From NCBI RefSeq assembly GCF_004345825.1, contig NZ_SLXM01000010.1, positions 1 to 64,000 of the forward strand: DNA of 64,000 nt. Reading direction: 5' to 3'. The notes beneath the pieces were generated by a model, which was given only the letters and a program-made list of their open reading frames with translations, was not told where the DNA came from and made no database searches. The position numbers and the translations under genes were made by a program. Positions 18,013 to 26,407 of the stretch are shown one piece after another. The number at the start of each line of letters is the position of its first letter. Positions within the stretch are counted from its first letter, which is position 1. Origin of the DNA: Tenacibaculum skagerrakense. GTDB lineage: Bacteria; Bacteroidota; Bacteroidia; Flavobacteriales; Flavobacteriaceae.

Positions 18013-18888
18013 TCATTTTTCATTTTGTGGTTCTATATGAATAAGTACGTGACCTAAGCCAGGTATAACTTCTCGTAAATGATCTTTTAATTGATGTGAT
18101 ATATAATGCCCTTCCTTTACAGTAATTTCTCCATCTACAATAGCATGCAAATCAACATGATATTTCATTCCAGCTTTTCTGATAAAGCATTTTTCGGTTC
18201 CAATGATGCCTTTAACCTTAATTGATTCTTCTCTAATTTCTTCTAAGAGATCATCATAAAGGTGTTCGTCCATTATTTCTCCAAGAGCTGGTCTAAAAAT
18301 TAAATAGCTATTGTAAAGAATGAAGAAAGAAGCTAGTAAAGCTGCCCAATCATCAGCGGTTTCATATCCTTTGCCTAACACCAAGGCAATTGAAATTCCA
18401 ATAAATGCCATTACAGAAGTAATCGCATCGCTTCTGTGGTGCCAAGCATCTGCTTTAAGAGAAGAACTATTAGTCTCTTTACTTTTTTTGATAACAAGTC
18501 TAAAAGAGGCTTCCTTCCATAAAATAATAGCTCCCAAGACTAATAAAGTCCATGGTTCTGGAGTTTTATGAGGTGTTTGTATATTTTGAATGCTTTCATA
18601 AGCAATTACAGTTGCCGAGGTAACAAGAAAAGCAACAACAAGGAATGTAATTAAAGGTTCAATTTTACCATGTCCGTATGGGTGATTTTCGTCGGGAGGA
18701 CGTTTAGCATATTTCAAACCAAATAATACAAGCAAAGAAGAAAAGATGTCTGTTGTAGATTCAATAGCATCGGCAATTAACGCGTATGAGTTGCCAAGTA
18801 TTCCTGCAATTCCTTTAATTAAAGCTAAACAAGTATTTCCTATGATGCTAAAATAAGTAGTTTGTATTGCAGTTTGTTCGTTGTTCAT
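18013..18888 (-). CDS. Cation diffusion facilitator family metal transporter
   Basis: Inner-membrane exporter of divalent metal ions (zinc, iron, cobalt or manganese) in exchange for protons. The 291 residues include about six transmembrane helices with the CDF metal-site motifs: SYALIADAIESTTDIFSS in helix 2, HPYGHGKIEPL in the loop after it, and DAWHHRSDA in helix 5. The C-terminal cytoplasmic domain (about 205-290) includes the VDLHAIVDGEITVKEGH segment of the family dimerisation domain. Metal specificity cannot be decided. It is monocistronic, with no clear TAnnTTTG upstream. Confidence 0.88.
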   Translation of the reverse strand: MNNEQTAIQTTYFSIIGNTCLALIKGIAGILGNSYALIADAIESTTDIFSSLLVLFGLKYAKRPPDENHPYGHGKIEPLITFLVVAFLVTSATVIAYESIQNIQTPHKTPEPWTLLVLGAIILWKEASFRLVIKKSKETNSSSLKADAWHHRSDAITSVMAFIGISIALVLGKGYETADDWAALLASFFILYNSYLIFRPALGEIMDEHLYDDLLEEIREESIKVKGIIGTEKCFIRKAGMKYHVDLHAIVDGEITVKEGHYISHQLKDHLREVIPGLGHVLIHIEPQNEK

Positions 18889-19073
18889 ATACTAAACACA
18901 ACAGGGTTAGGTTTAAATTTAAGTAGAATTATGTATTTGTAAATTTAGTTAAAAATTAGGGTTTGATTGTGTTTAGGTTTACAAATAGAACAAATGGAAT
19001 GACATTTTTCACCTCACAATATTGTCATTACAGATAGAATCATCTCGAGAAATATTAAATATTAAAGTATCAT

Positions 19074-19505
19074 CTAAATATTACCTTCTATTGGATAATA
19101 AAGCTCCTTAGGAATTCCACTTTTTTCATATTTGTAAATTGAAACCCTATTTATTAAAGGATTAAAACTTACTGGACCTTCATCATAAATATCATTGATT
19201 AATCTGTTACCAATTAATTCACAAAAATTAGCCCAATCAATGTTGTATTCATTTTTTTTAATCTCACCTGAGAAGAAGATTATTCCTTCAGCCAACCAGA
19301 ACAAAGTTAACGCAACTCCTTTGTCACAATATTTATTATTTGCGATTGTTAAGGGTAATTTAAATCCATCATCCCAATTATACAATTCAGCACTTTCTTT
19401 TAAAAAGAATGGATTGTTTGAGTTACTAATTGAGTCAATCCATTTATTTAATTTTTTATTTCCTTGATGAAATTCAAGTAGTTGCTTTTCTTTCTCAGTT
19501 AACAT
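19074..19505 (-). CDS. DUF4274-like small cytoplasmic protein
   Basis: The 143-residue protein has no signal peptide or membrane segment. The central part, YNWDDGFKLPLTIANN followed by KYCDKGVALTLFWLAEG, resembles the core of DUF4274 as I remember it. Proteins of this type are often found singly in bacterial genomes and some sit near polymorphic toxins, but no toxin gene is next to this one. Function unknown. It stands alone between the cation exporter and the porin-like gene, with non-coding stretches of 185 and 131 bases on either side. Confidence 0.6.
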   Translation of the reverse strand: MLTEKEKQLLEFHQGNKKLNKWIDSISNSNNPFFLKESAELYNWDDGFKLPLTIANNKYCDKGVALTLFWLAEGIIFFSGEIKKNEYNIDWANFCELIGNRLINDIYDEGPVSFNPLINRVSIYKYEKSGIPKELYYPIEGNI

Positions 19506-19636
19506 AAAGAATTATTTTATCTATTTTTTTTTAACTTTTATAATTATGTAGTTTTGGCTGTACTAAAACACATTCTATACACTCACATTTAAAATGAATA
19601 TTATAAAAGCGAGTCAAATATTTGCTGAGGTTTCAT

Positions 19637-21067
19637 TTAATAATTAAGTACAATGTTTAAAAAGGCACCTGTCCAAAGAGAAGTTTTATTAACAATTGTT
19701 GAAATTCCATCACCAGCAACAGAAAGACTAAAACCTGCATTTACATAAATATTTTTAGTTACAATTTTGTTGTACTCTATAAAAAAATCATCAGCTAAAT
19801 GTGCATTAGTAACTCCTGAAATAACAGTGGGAATACCATCGGAAAACTCAACCCGTGCTGCTTGTCCAAATTGAATCGGACTTAATAATCGATGTGCCCG
19901 AATGTGAGTATATCGAAGTGTAATAATATCGCGAGGTTTAATTTGAAATTTCCCTGTAAGGCCATGTGCTTGAACGTTTGAATTAATAAAAACCATAGAA
20001 GATTTTGAGCCAGTTGACCATGCACTTGGCGAACCTTCAAAATATAAAGGATCAAAACGTTCCAGACCTTCTGTATTCGGATTATCTCCTGAGAACACTT
20101 GATAAGAATACATTACCATTGGTTTCCACTTGGTCTCTGGAAATTCGTAGCCTAATTGAATTCTTCCTCCCCATGAGTTGAGGTTAATTCTTGAGTTCCA
20201 TTGATAGGCTCCATCAAATGCAAAGAATAAATTCTTCAATTGAGTTTTAAAAGGATTATTTCTAGCATATAAATTCAAGGCGTTTAAATTTTCTCTACTT
20301 CCGGGTGTAATAATTGGAGCTCCGTTTCCATTTGGAGCAGCTTTCGGATAGGGAGCTTGTGATGAAACAACATTAATATAGGATAATCCAATATAACTGT
20401 TTTTTGAGGTGAAGTAATTAATATCAGAACCTATTAGCGCATTATCAGTATCATTTGAAGGCAATTCGTTTGGTGCTAAGTAGAAAAACTTACTGTTTAG
20501 TTTTTTATAGTTCATTTCTAAAAGTCCCGCATATTGCCATGCTTTTCTAGGTCCGAATTTTAAAGCTCCTCTTTCAAAACCACTTGACGCTCCATTAGCT
20601 ATTAGCATTCCTGTACCCAGTTTTAACTCTTGTGAACCCAAAACTGTTTTTAGTGAAAAATTATCAGATAGTTTTGAGCTAAATCCTATGTGGGCCTCTT
20701 CTAAAGTAATTTGCCCATTATTACCCTCGTCAAAAGCATCCGTCCCTAATGTATGAGAACCGACAAGAGAAACTTTTGTGTACAATTTATTATTAGAATC
20801 AATACCATATGAAAAACTAATTCCAGGCTTTAAATATGATTCAACCCATTGGGTGTCTGAATCAAAATCTAACGATGGTGTATCTGCGAGATTCCAAAAC
20901 AAATTTGTTTCTGCTACTAAATTAATTCCGGTTTGAACATGTCCTCGTAATTCTGTTTTTGACGATTTATAAAATAATAATGGATTTTTTTCTTGAGATG
21001 TAATTGATGCGACGTGGAAAATTGCAATAAACAAAAGACTAACTTTTATTGTGTTTTTTGGCCTCAT
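19637..21067 (-). CDS. Outer-membrane porin-like beta-barrel protein (alginate-export-like)
   Basis: The 476 residues begin with a signal peptide (VSLLFIAIFHVASITSQ) and consist of many alternating amphipathic strands ending in an aromatic-rich C-terminal strand (GAFLNIVLNY), as in outer-membrane barrels. The order of features (RGHVQTGINLVAETNLFWN, then strands around LGSQELKLGTGMLIANG) is reminiscent of the alginate-export porin family, but that assignment is tentative. It starts four bases after the stop codon of the NylB-like serine hydrolase gene, so the two are surely co-transcribed. The porin may import the substrate or product of the hydrolase. Confidence 0.7.
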   Translation of the reverse strand: MRPKNTIKVSLLFIAIFHVASITSQEKNPLLFYKSSKTELRGHVQTGINLVAETNLFWNLADTPSLDFDSDTQWVESYLKPGISFSYGIDSNNKLYTKVSLVGSHTLGTDAFDEGNNGQITLEEAHIGFSSKLSDNFSLKTVLGSQELKLGTGMLIANGASSGFERGALKFGPRKAWQYAGLLEMNYKKLNSKFFYLAPNELPSNDTDNALIGSDINYFTSKNSYIGLSYINVVSSQAPYPKAAPNGNGAPIITPGSRENLNALNLYARNNPFKTQLKNLFFAFDGAYQWNSRINLNSWGGRIQLGYEFPETKWKPMVMYSYQVFSGDNPNTEGLERFDPLYFEGSPSAWSTGSKSSMVFINSNVQAHGLTGKFQIKPRDIITLRYTHIRAHRLLSPIQFGQAARVEFSDGIPTVISGVTNAHLADDFFIEYNKIVTKNIYVNAGFSLSVAGDGISTIVNKTSLWTGAFLNIVLNY

Positions 21068-21071
21068 AGTT

Positions 21072-22370
21072 TTATTTATTTATAAGATAGTCAGCTACAG
21101 CCTGGTAAGCAGGTAGAGAGGTTGGGTCAATTTTTGAGTTTTTTGCTTCAGGATGAGACGCAAAACGTACAATAACCATTTCTGCTGCTGGATTAATATA
21201 AATTGTTTGACCATGTACTCCACGAGCAGCAAAAGCTCCATTTTCATTATGTGTAATCCACCACATATTTCTATAGCTCCAGTTATTCAAAGAAGAGTAT
21301 ACAGATTTTCTAAAAGCTTCTTGACTTCCGCCATTCATAATGTCTTCAATTAAGGATTTCGGTAAAATTTGTTTTTTATTGAAGTATCCATTTTTACGAA
21401 TCATTTCACCAAACATTCCCATATCACGTATGTTTGCGCTAAATCCTCCACCGGCAAAGGCAATTCCAGAAGCATCTACTTGGTAATAGCCATCTATATG
21501 AGTTCCTAAAGGTTTCCATATTTTCTCAGAAAGTAATTGAGTTAAACTTTTTCCTGTAACTCGAGATATTATCCAACCCATAACGTCTGTATTTACGGTT
21601 TTGTACGCAAATATTTCTCCATGATTTCCTTTATCTTTTTGTACTGTCTGTAAATATTCGAAATAATTTTTCGGACCTGAATAATTTTTGGGTTTTGGAA
21701 GAGGATTTCCAGCAGCAGAGAAAATCCATACTTCTGCTTTTGGATCAGAATAATCTTCACTATACTTTAGACTTGTTGTCATATCTAAAATTTGACGAAT
21801 TGTAGCGTCTCCAAAAGCACTGTTTTTTAATTCAGGTACATAAAAATCTGCAGTCTTGTTTTCATCCAATAAACCTTCAGCTACTAACATTGCTCCTAAA
21901 GTTCCTGTGAAGGTTTTACTTACCGACATAGCTGCATGTACACCTTCAGGTTTTAGAGCACCAAAATATTTTTCATAAACTATTTTTCCTTTATGAAGAA
22001 TTAGAATTCCATCAGTATAATTTTTATAAAGAGACTCAGACCATGTCATTTTTTGATTACTATTTGTTGGAATAAATTTGAGTTGGTCAATGTTATTGTC
22101 TAGTTTAACTTTAAATTTATACCGATTCTTTTGAGCTGCTGAAACTTCAGTAGTTGGTAGAAATTGTCGCATATGACAAACACTATAACGCAAAGCAGGA
22201 AATTTAAAGAAACTTCCATCTGATGCAAGGACTAATGTTTTATCTGAAGTTGGAAACCCTTTCATCCAACCCATTTTAGTTGGGTCAGATTCTTTAGCAT
22301 CTAAATAGTTTTGAGCAAATAATGTACAATTGAAACAAATAGCGAGTAGTAGTAAGGTATTTTTTTTCAT
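21072..22370 (-). CDS. Secreted serine hydrolase, class C beta-lactamase fold (NylB-like)
   Basis: The start at 22370 is chosen because it begins a clean signal peptide (MKKNTLLLLAICFNCTLFA); a further in-frame ATG seven codons upstream would put extra residues before it. The 432 residues show the serine beta-lactamase core: S149-V-S-K152 (SxxK) and Y256 in FAYKTVNTDVMGWI. The blocks EDYSDPKAEVW (205-215), VNTDVMGWIISRVTG, RNMWWITHNENG and GVHGQTIYINP correspond, from memory, to blocks of 6-aminohexanoate-dimer hydrolase NylB. It is most likely a periplasmic or secreted amidase/esterase and not a true beta-lactamase. It is in an operon with a porin-like gene. Confidence 0.82.
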   Translation of the reverse strand: MKKNTLLLLAICFNCTLFAQNYLDAKESDPTKMGWMKGFPTSDKTLVLASDGSFFKFPALRYSVCHMRQFLPTTEVSAAQKNRYKFKVKLDNNIDQLKFIPTNSNQKMTWSESLYKNYTDGILILHKGKIVYEKYFGALKPEGVHAAMSVSKTFTGTLGAMLVAEGLLDENKTADFYVPELKNSAFGDATIRQILDMTTSLKYSEDYSDPKAEVWIFSAAGNPLPKPKNYSGPKNYFEYLQTVQKDKGNHGEIFAYKTVNTDVMGWIISRVTGKSLTQLLSEKIWKPLGTHIDGYYQVDASGIAFAGGGFSANIRDMGMFGEMIRKNGYFNKKQILPKSLIEDIMNGGSQEAFRKSVYSSLNNWSYRNMWWITHNENGAFAARGVHGQTIYINPAAEMVIVRFASHPEAKNSKIDPTSLPAYQAVADYLINK

Positions 22371-22506
22371 GTTGGTAATTAAATAAATCAAGAAGTTAAA
22401 AGAAAAAGTACCCGATTAGACTTTCCTTTTTTTTAGATATTCTTGAAAAGATTTATAAGGTTGATTTATATCTTTAAAGGTAAGATTTATTCTTCGTTGT
22501 ATTACA

Positions 22507-22547
22507 AACTAAAAACAAAAAAGCCCATCAATAATGATGAGCTTTTG
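22507..22547 (-). terminator. Terminator of the acyl-CoA dehydrogenase gene
   Basis: Read on the minus strand: AAAAGCTCATCA, loop TTAT, TGATGGGCTTTT, then a T-rich tail. The one mismatched DNA position becomes a G-U pair in RNA, so the 12-bp stem is complete. It begins about 20 bases after the stop codon of the acyl-CoA dehydrogenase gene. Confidence 0.88.
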
Positions 22548-22567
22548 AAAATATAGTAAGTTTGAAA

Positions 22568-23710
22568 CTATTCCTTAATTAAGCTTCTAGAAATTACAAT
22601 CTTTTGAATCTCTGAAGTTCCTTCATAAATCTGAGTAATTTTTGCATCACGCATTAAACGCTCAACATGGTACTCTTTTACGAAACCATTTCCACCATGA
22701 ATTTGAACAGCTTCCACTGTATGTTCCATTGCTACTTTAGATGCATATAATTTAGCCATTGCTCCAGAACGATCATAATTGTTTCCAGCATCTTTATCAC
22801 AAGCAGCTTGCATTACTAAATGACGAGCAGCTGTAATATCAGTATACATGTCGGCTAATTTGAACGCAATCGCTTGGTGGTTACAAATCTCAGTTCCGAA
22901 AGCCTTACGCTCTTTAGAGTACTTTAAAGCTAATTCATAAGCTCCAGAAGCAATTCCTAAAGCTTGAGCAGCAATACCAATACGTCCTCCAGATAAAGTT
23001 TTCATTGCGAATTTAAATCCGAATCCGTCTTCACCAATTCTGTTTTCTTTTGGAACCTTTACGTCATTAAATTGTAAAGTGTGCGTATCAGAACCACGAA
23101 TTCCTAACTTATCTTCTTTAGGACCAATATGGAAACCTTCCATTCCTTTCTCTACGATGAAAGCATTAATTCCTCTATGTCCTTTAGCTCTATCAGTTTG
23201 AGCAATTACTAAATATACATCAGAACGTCCTCCGTTAGTAATCCAGTTTTTAGTTCCATTTAATAAATAGTAATCTCCTTTATCTTCCGCAGTTGTTGCT
23301 TGAGAAGTTGCATCCGATCCAGCTTCAGGCTCACTTAAACAGAAAGCACCAATAGATTCACCTGTTGCTAATTTTGTTAAATATTTTTGTTTTTGCTCTT
23401 CACTACCATAAGCCTCTAAACCATAGCAAACTAAAGAGTTATTTACAGATACCATTACAGAAGCAGAAGCGTCTATCTTAGAAAGCTCTTCCATAATTAA
23501 TACGTAAGAAATTGTATCCATTCCACTTCCTCCGTACTTTGGATCTACCATAACACCCATAAATCCAAGCTCTCCCATTTTTCTAACTAATTCGTCAGGA
23601 AACTGTTGTTTTTCGTCTCTTTCAATAACGCCTGGTAATAATTCATTTTGTGCAAAGTCGCGAGCAGCATCACGTATCATTAAATGCTCTTCTGTAAGAT
23701 TAAAATCCAT
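22568..23710 (-). CDS. Acyl-CoA dehydrogenase
   Basis: FAD enzyme catalysing alpha,beta-dehydrogenation of acyl-CoA in fatty-acid or branched-chain amino-acid breakdown. The 380 residues are the standard length. Signatures include the flavin-binding GAFCLSEPEAGSDA segment, the NWITNGG block, and the C-terminal QIYEGTSEIQKIVISR with predicted catalytic base E363. The glutamate position is that of short-chain/butyryl-CoA dehydrogenases. Chain-length preference is not certain. It is transcribed singly, with a good Bacteroidota promoter upstream and a strong terminator downstream. Confidence 0.93.
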   Translation of the reverse strand: MDFNLTEEHLMIRDAARDFAQNELLPGVIERDEKQQFPDELVRKMGELGFMGVMVDPKYGGSGMDTISYVLIMEELSKIDASASVMVSVNNSLVCYGLEAYGSEEQKQKYLTKLATGESIGAFCLSEPEAGSDATSQATTAEDKGDYYLLNGTKNWITNGGRSDVYLVIAQTDRAKGHRGINAFIVEKGMEGFHIGPKEDKLGIRGSDTHTLQFNDVKVPKENRIGEDGFGFKFAMKTLSGGRIGIAAQALGIASGAYELALKYSKERKAFGTEICNHQAIAFKLADMYTDITAARHLVMQAACDKDAGNNYDRSGAMAKLYASKVAMEHTVEAVQIHGGNGFVKEYHVERLMRDAKITQIYEGTSEIQKIVISRSLIKE

Positions 23711-23752
23711 TCTAAATCGTTGTAGTTATAAATTATTCTTAAAAAATGTTCC

Positions 23753-23784
23753 CAAAGATACTCCTTTAATATTATTTTTTCAAA
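23753..23784 (-). promoter_or_regulatory. Promoter of the acyl-CoA dehydrogenase gene
   Basis: On the minus strand: TTTG (23781-23784), a 20-base spacer, TATCTTTG (23753-23760). This is a near-perfect match to the Bacteroidota sigma-A consensus (TTTG, about 19-21, TAnnTTTG), 42 bases before the start codon. It lies in the short gap to the divergent anmK gene. Confidence 0.75.
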
Positions 23785-23804
23785 AGCTTTTATATTTTTA
23801 CTTT

Positions 23805-24869
23805 ATGCAGAATGAGTATAAATATGTTATCGGATTAATGTCCGGAACTTCACTAGACGGATTAGATTTGGTATATGTAAAATTTAATGAATCAAACTAT
23901 AAAGATTTCAAAATAATTTACAGTGAAACTAAATCGTATTCACAAAATTGGAAAGTAAGACTTCAAACAGCTATAAATAAATCAAAAAAAGAATTAGCAA
24001 CCCTAGATATTGATTATGGTCGGCTCCTCGGAGAAATGACTAACGAGTTTATCAAAGAGAATAAAATCGACTCGGTAGATTTTATCGCTTCCCATGGTCA
24101 TACTGTTTTTCATCAACCAGATAAAGGAATTACACTACAAGTAGGAGATGGGCAAACATTAGCAAATGTTACTCATCTAAAAGTTATTTGCGACTTTAGA
24201 ACGCAAGATGTAGCGCTAAAAGGTCAAGGAGCACCTTTAGTTCCTATTGGCGATGAATTGCTATTTTCAGAATATGACTATTGTTTAAATCTTGGAGGTT
24301 TTGCGAATGTATCTTTCAAAGGAAATGATAAAAGAGTCGCTTTTGATATTTGCCCTGTAAATATTGTATTAAACCATTACACTAAAAAGATTGGTTTAGA
24401 GTATGATGAAAATGGAATAATTGCTTCTGAAGGGAACTTGAACGAAGAATTACTTAAGCAATTAAATGATTTGGATTTTTATCATAAGAATCCTCCTAAA
24501 TCTTTAGGTTTAGAGTGGGTTCAGAAATATGTGTTCCCATTAATTAACAATTTAGAAACGCAAGTGTCATCTATTTTAAAAACATTTGTAATACATAGTG
24601 CACAACAAATAGGAAAGGTTCTTAATGGTTCCAAGAGTGTATTGGTAACAGGAGGAGGTACTTATAATAGTTATTTAATTCAGCAAATAGAAAAATATTC
24701 TGAAACAAAAATAATCCAATCAGATGCTAATATTATTGAATTTAAGGAAGCTTTAATTTTTGCATTACTAGGATTGTTAAAAGATAGGAATGAAATAAAC
24801 TGTTTAAGTTCTGTAACAGGAGCCTTAAAAGATCATTCTTCGGGAAAAAGTTTTATGCCAAAAGAGTGA
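23805..24869 (+). CDS. anmK: Anhydro-N-acetylmuramic acid kinase
   Basis: Phosphorylates and opens 1,6-anhydro-MurNAc released by lytic transglycosylases, feeding peptidoglycan fragments back to GlcNAc metabolism. The 354 residues open with the family signature GLMSGTSLDGLDLVYV (ATP/phosphate-binding loop), then show ASHGHTVFHQP, the TLQVGDGQTLA block, and CLNLGGFANVSF, all characteristic of AnmK. Length is typical. It is divergent from the acyl-CoA dehydrogenase gene with a shared 94-base gap, and stands alone; no murQ or nagZ is nearby. Confidence 0.93.
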   Translation: MQNEYKYVIGLMSGTSLDGLDLVYVKFNESNYKDFKIIYSETKSYSQNWKVRLQTAINKSKKELATLDIDYGRLLGEMTNEFIKENKIDSVDFIASHGHTVFHQPDKGITLQVGDGQTLANVTHLKVICDFRTQDVALKGQGAPLVPIGDELLFSEYDYCLNLGGFANVSFKGNDKRVAFDICPVNIVLNHYTKKIGLEYDENGIIASEGNLNEELLKQLNDLDFYHKNPPKSLGLEWVQKYVFPLINNLETQVSSILKTFVIHSAQQIGKVLNGSKSVLVTGGGTYNSYLIQQIEKYSETKIIQSDANIIEFKEALIFALLGLLKDRNEINCLSSVTGALKDHSSGKSFMPKE

Positions 24870-24913
24870 TTGTAATGAATTCATAAATTAATGTTAAATA
24901 AGAAAGAAACTTA

Positions 24914-24941
24914 GGAAACTTTTTTTGTGTTAAAAGTTTCC
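24914..24941 (+). other. Hairpin downstream of anmK
   Basis: Perfect 10-bp inverted repeat GGAAACTTTT / AAAAGTTTCC with an 8-base loop, 45 bases after the anmK stop. No T-run follows, so terminator function is possible but not clear. Confidence 0.5.
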
Positions 24942-25000
24942 TTGCTAAATTGCCAGCAGATTTAAAAAGAAACAAGTAATAAATATCTTTTTGAATTTTT

Positions 25001-25019
25001 GTATTACTATTTGTAATAC
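25001..25019. promoter_or_regulatory. Perfect palindrome upstream of the amino-acid dehydrogenase gene
   Basis: GTATTAC, 5-base spacer TATTT, GTAATAC: a perfect 7-bp dyad about 20 bases upstream of the putative -7 box at 25039. The position overlaps where a -33 region would lie, so a transcription factor bound here could control the operon. The regulator is unknown. Confidence 0.45.
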
Positions 25020-25038
25020 TAAAAGACTATTTTTTTGG

Positions 25039-25046
25039 TAAGTTTG
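25039..25046 (+). promoter_or_regulatory. Putative -7 element for the dehydrogenase-nhaB operon
   Basis: TAAGTTTG matches TAnnTTTG. The nearest upstream TTTG is 25 bases away, too far for a standard -33 box, so this promoter may need an activator. It leaves an untranslated leader of roughly 110 bases, unusually long in this window. Confidence 0.5.
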
Positions 25047-25166
25047 CGAAATAAGATAAAACTTTTAAAAAGAACGAAAATGACACAACTTTAGCTTACA
25101 TGATTTAAAAATAAAACAAAACACACAACCAAACTTTTTTAAACAAACCTTAACTTATTTTAAATC

Positions 25167-26393
25167 ATGAAAGAATTATTAAAAAAATACGAAGAAAAAC
25201 AACCAGAAATAGTTTTTAATTGGAAAGACTCTGAAACTGATGCAGAAGGATGGACAGTAATCAACTCTTTACGAGGTGGTGCTGCTGGAGGAGGAACAAG
25301 AATGCGTAAAGGATTAGATAAATATGAAGTAATGTCACTTGCTAAAACTATGGAAGTGAAGTTTACAGTTTCTGGTCCTGCTATTGGTGGGGCAAAATCT
25401 GGAATTAATTTTGATCCGCATGATCCAAGAAAAGAAGGAGTTTTAAGAAGATGGTACCAAGCTGTATCTCCATTGTTAAAAAATTATTACGGTACTGGTG
25501 GTGATTTAAACGTTGATGAAATCCATGAAGTAATTCCAATCACAGAAGATTGCGGAGTTTGGCATCCGCAAGAAGGAGTTTTTAACGGACACTTTAAACC
25601 ATCAGAGGCCGATAAAATAAACAGAATAGGGCAGTTACGTCACGGAGTAATTAAAGTGTTAGAAAACGAGCACTATTCTCCATCAGTTCAAAGAAAGTAT
25701 ACTGTAGCAGATATGATCACTGGTTACGGTGTTGCTGAAGCAGTAAAGCATTATTACAATATATACGGAGGAAGTGTTGTTGGAAAAAGAGCAGTAGTAC
25801 AAGGTTTTGGTAATGTTGGTTCAGCAGCAGCTTATTATTTAGCTCAAATGGGGGCTAAAGTTGTTGGGATAATAGATAGAGTTGGAGGAGTAATTAAAGA
25901 AGAAGGGTTCACATTTGAAGAAATAAAAGAACTTTTCCTTAATAAAGATGGAAATACTTTAGTAGCAGAAAACATGATTCCTTTCGAGGAAATTAATGCT
26001 AGAGTATGGAATCTTCCTTGTGAGATTTTCGCACCTTGTGCAGCTTCTCGATTAATAACAGAAAAGCAAATTAATCAAATGATTAATAGTGGTTTAGAGG
26101 TGGTTTCTTGTGGTGCAAATGTTCCTTTTGCTGATAAAGAAATTTTCTTCGGACCTATAATGGAAGAGACTGACAAAAAGGTAAGTTTAATTCCAGATTT
26201 TATTTCGAATTGTGGAATGGCAAGAGTTTTTGCTTATTTCATGGAAAAAAGGGTTTCAATGAATGATGAAGCTATTTTCCACGATACATCAAACACAATT
26301 CGAAAAGCTTTAGAAATTGCTTATGCTAAAAATTCTTCGAAGACAGGTATAAGTGAGACGGCGTTTGAAATAGCGCTAAAAGAATTAACTTAA
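25167..26393 (+). CDS. Glu/Leu/Phe/Val dehydrogenase
   Basis: NAD(P)-dependent oxidative deaminase of an amino acid, most likely glutamate. The 408 residues have the N-terminal substrate domain with GGGTRMR (41-47) and GPAIGGAKSGI with catalytic-type lysine K77, the GTGGDLNVDE block, and a C-terminal Rossmann domain with VVQGFGNVGSAAAYYLAQMG. Classical glutamate dehydrogenases are around 420-450 residues and leucine dehydrogenases around 360, so the substrate is not certain. nhaB follows 14 bases downstream on the same strand. The long leader and palindrome upstream suggest specific regulation. Confidence 0.88.
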   Translation: MKELLKKYEEKQPEIVFNWKDSETDAEGWTVINSLRGGAAGGGTRMRKGLDKYEVMSLAKTMEVKFTVSGPAIGGAKSGINFDPHDPRKEGVLRRWYQAVSPLLKNYYGTGGDLNVDEIHEVIPITEDCGVWHPQEGVFNGHFKPSEADKINRIGQLRHGVIKVLENEHYSPSVQRKYTVADMITGYGVAEAVKHYYNIYGGSVVGKRAVVQGFGNVGSAAAYYLAQMGAKVVGIIDRVGGVIKEEGFTFEEIKELFLNKDGNTLVAENMIPFEEINARVWNLPCEIFAPCAASRLITEKQINQMINSGLEVVSCGANVPFADKEIFFGPIMEETDKKVSLIPDFISNCGMARVFAYFMEKRVSMNDEAIFHDTSNTIRKALEIAYAKNSSKTGISETAFEIALKELT

Positions 26394-26407
26394 AATAAAA
26401 GTATATT

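Noticed and set aside
21072..22391. Beta-lactamase conferring antibiotic resistance, starting at 22391.
   Set aside because: Conserved blocks outside the SxxK motif match the NylB group and not class C beta-lactamases, and the start at 22370 gives a clean signal peptide.
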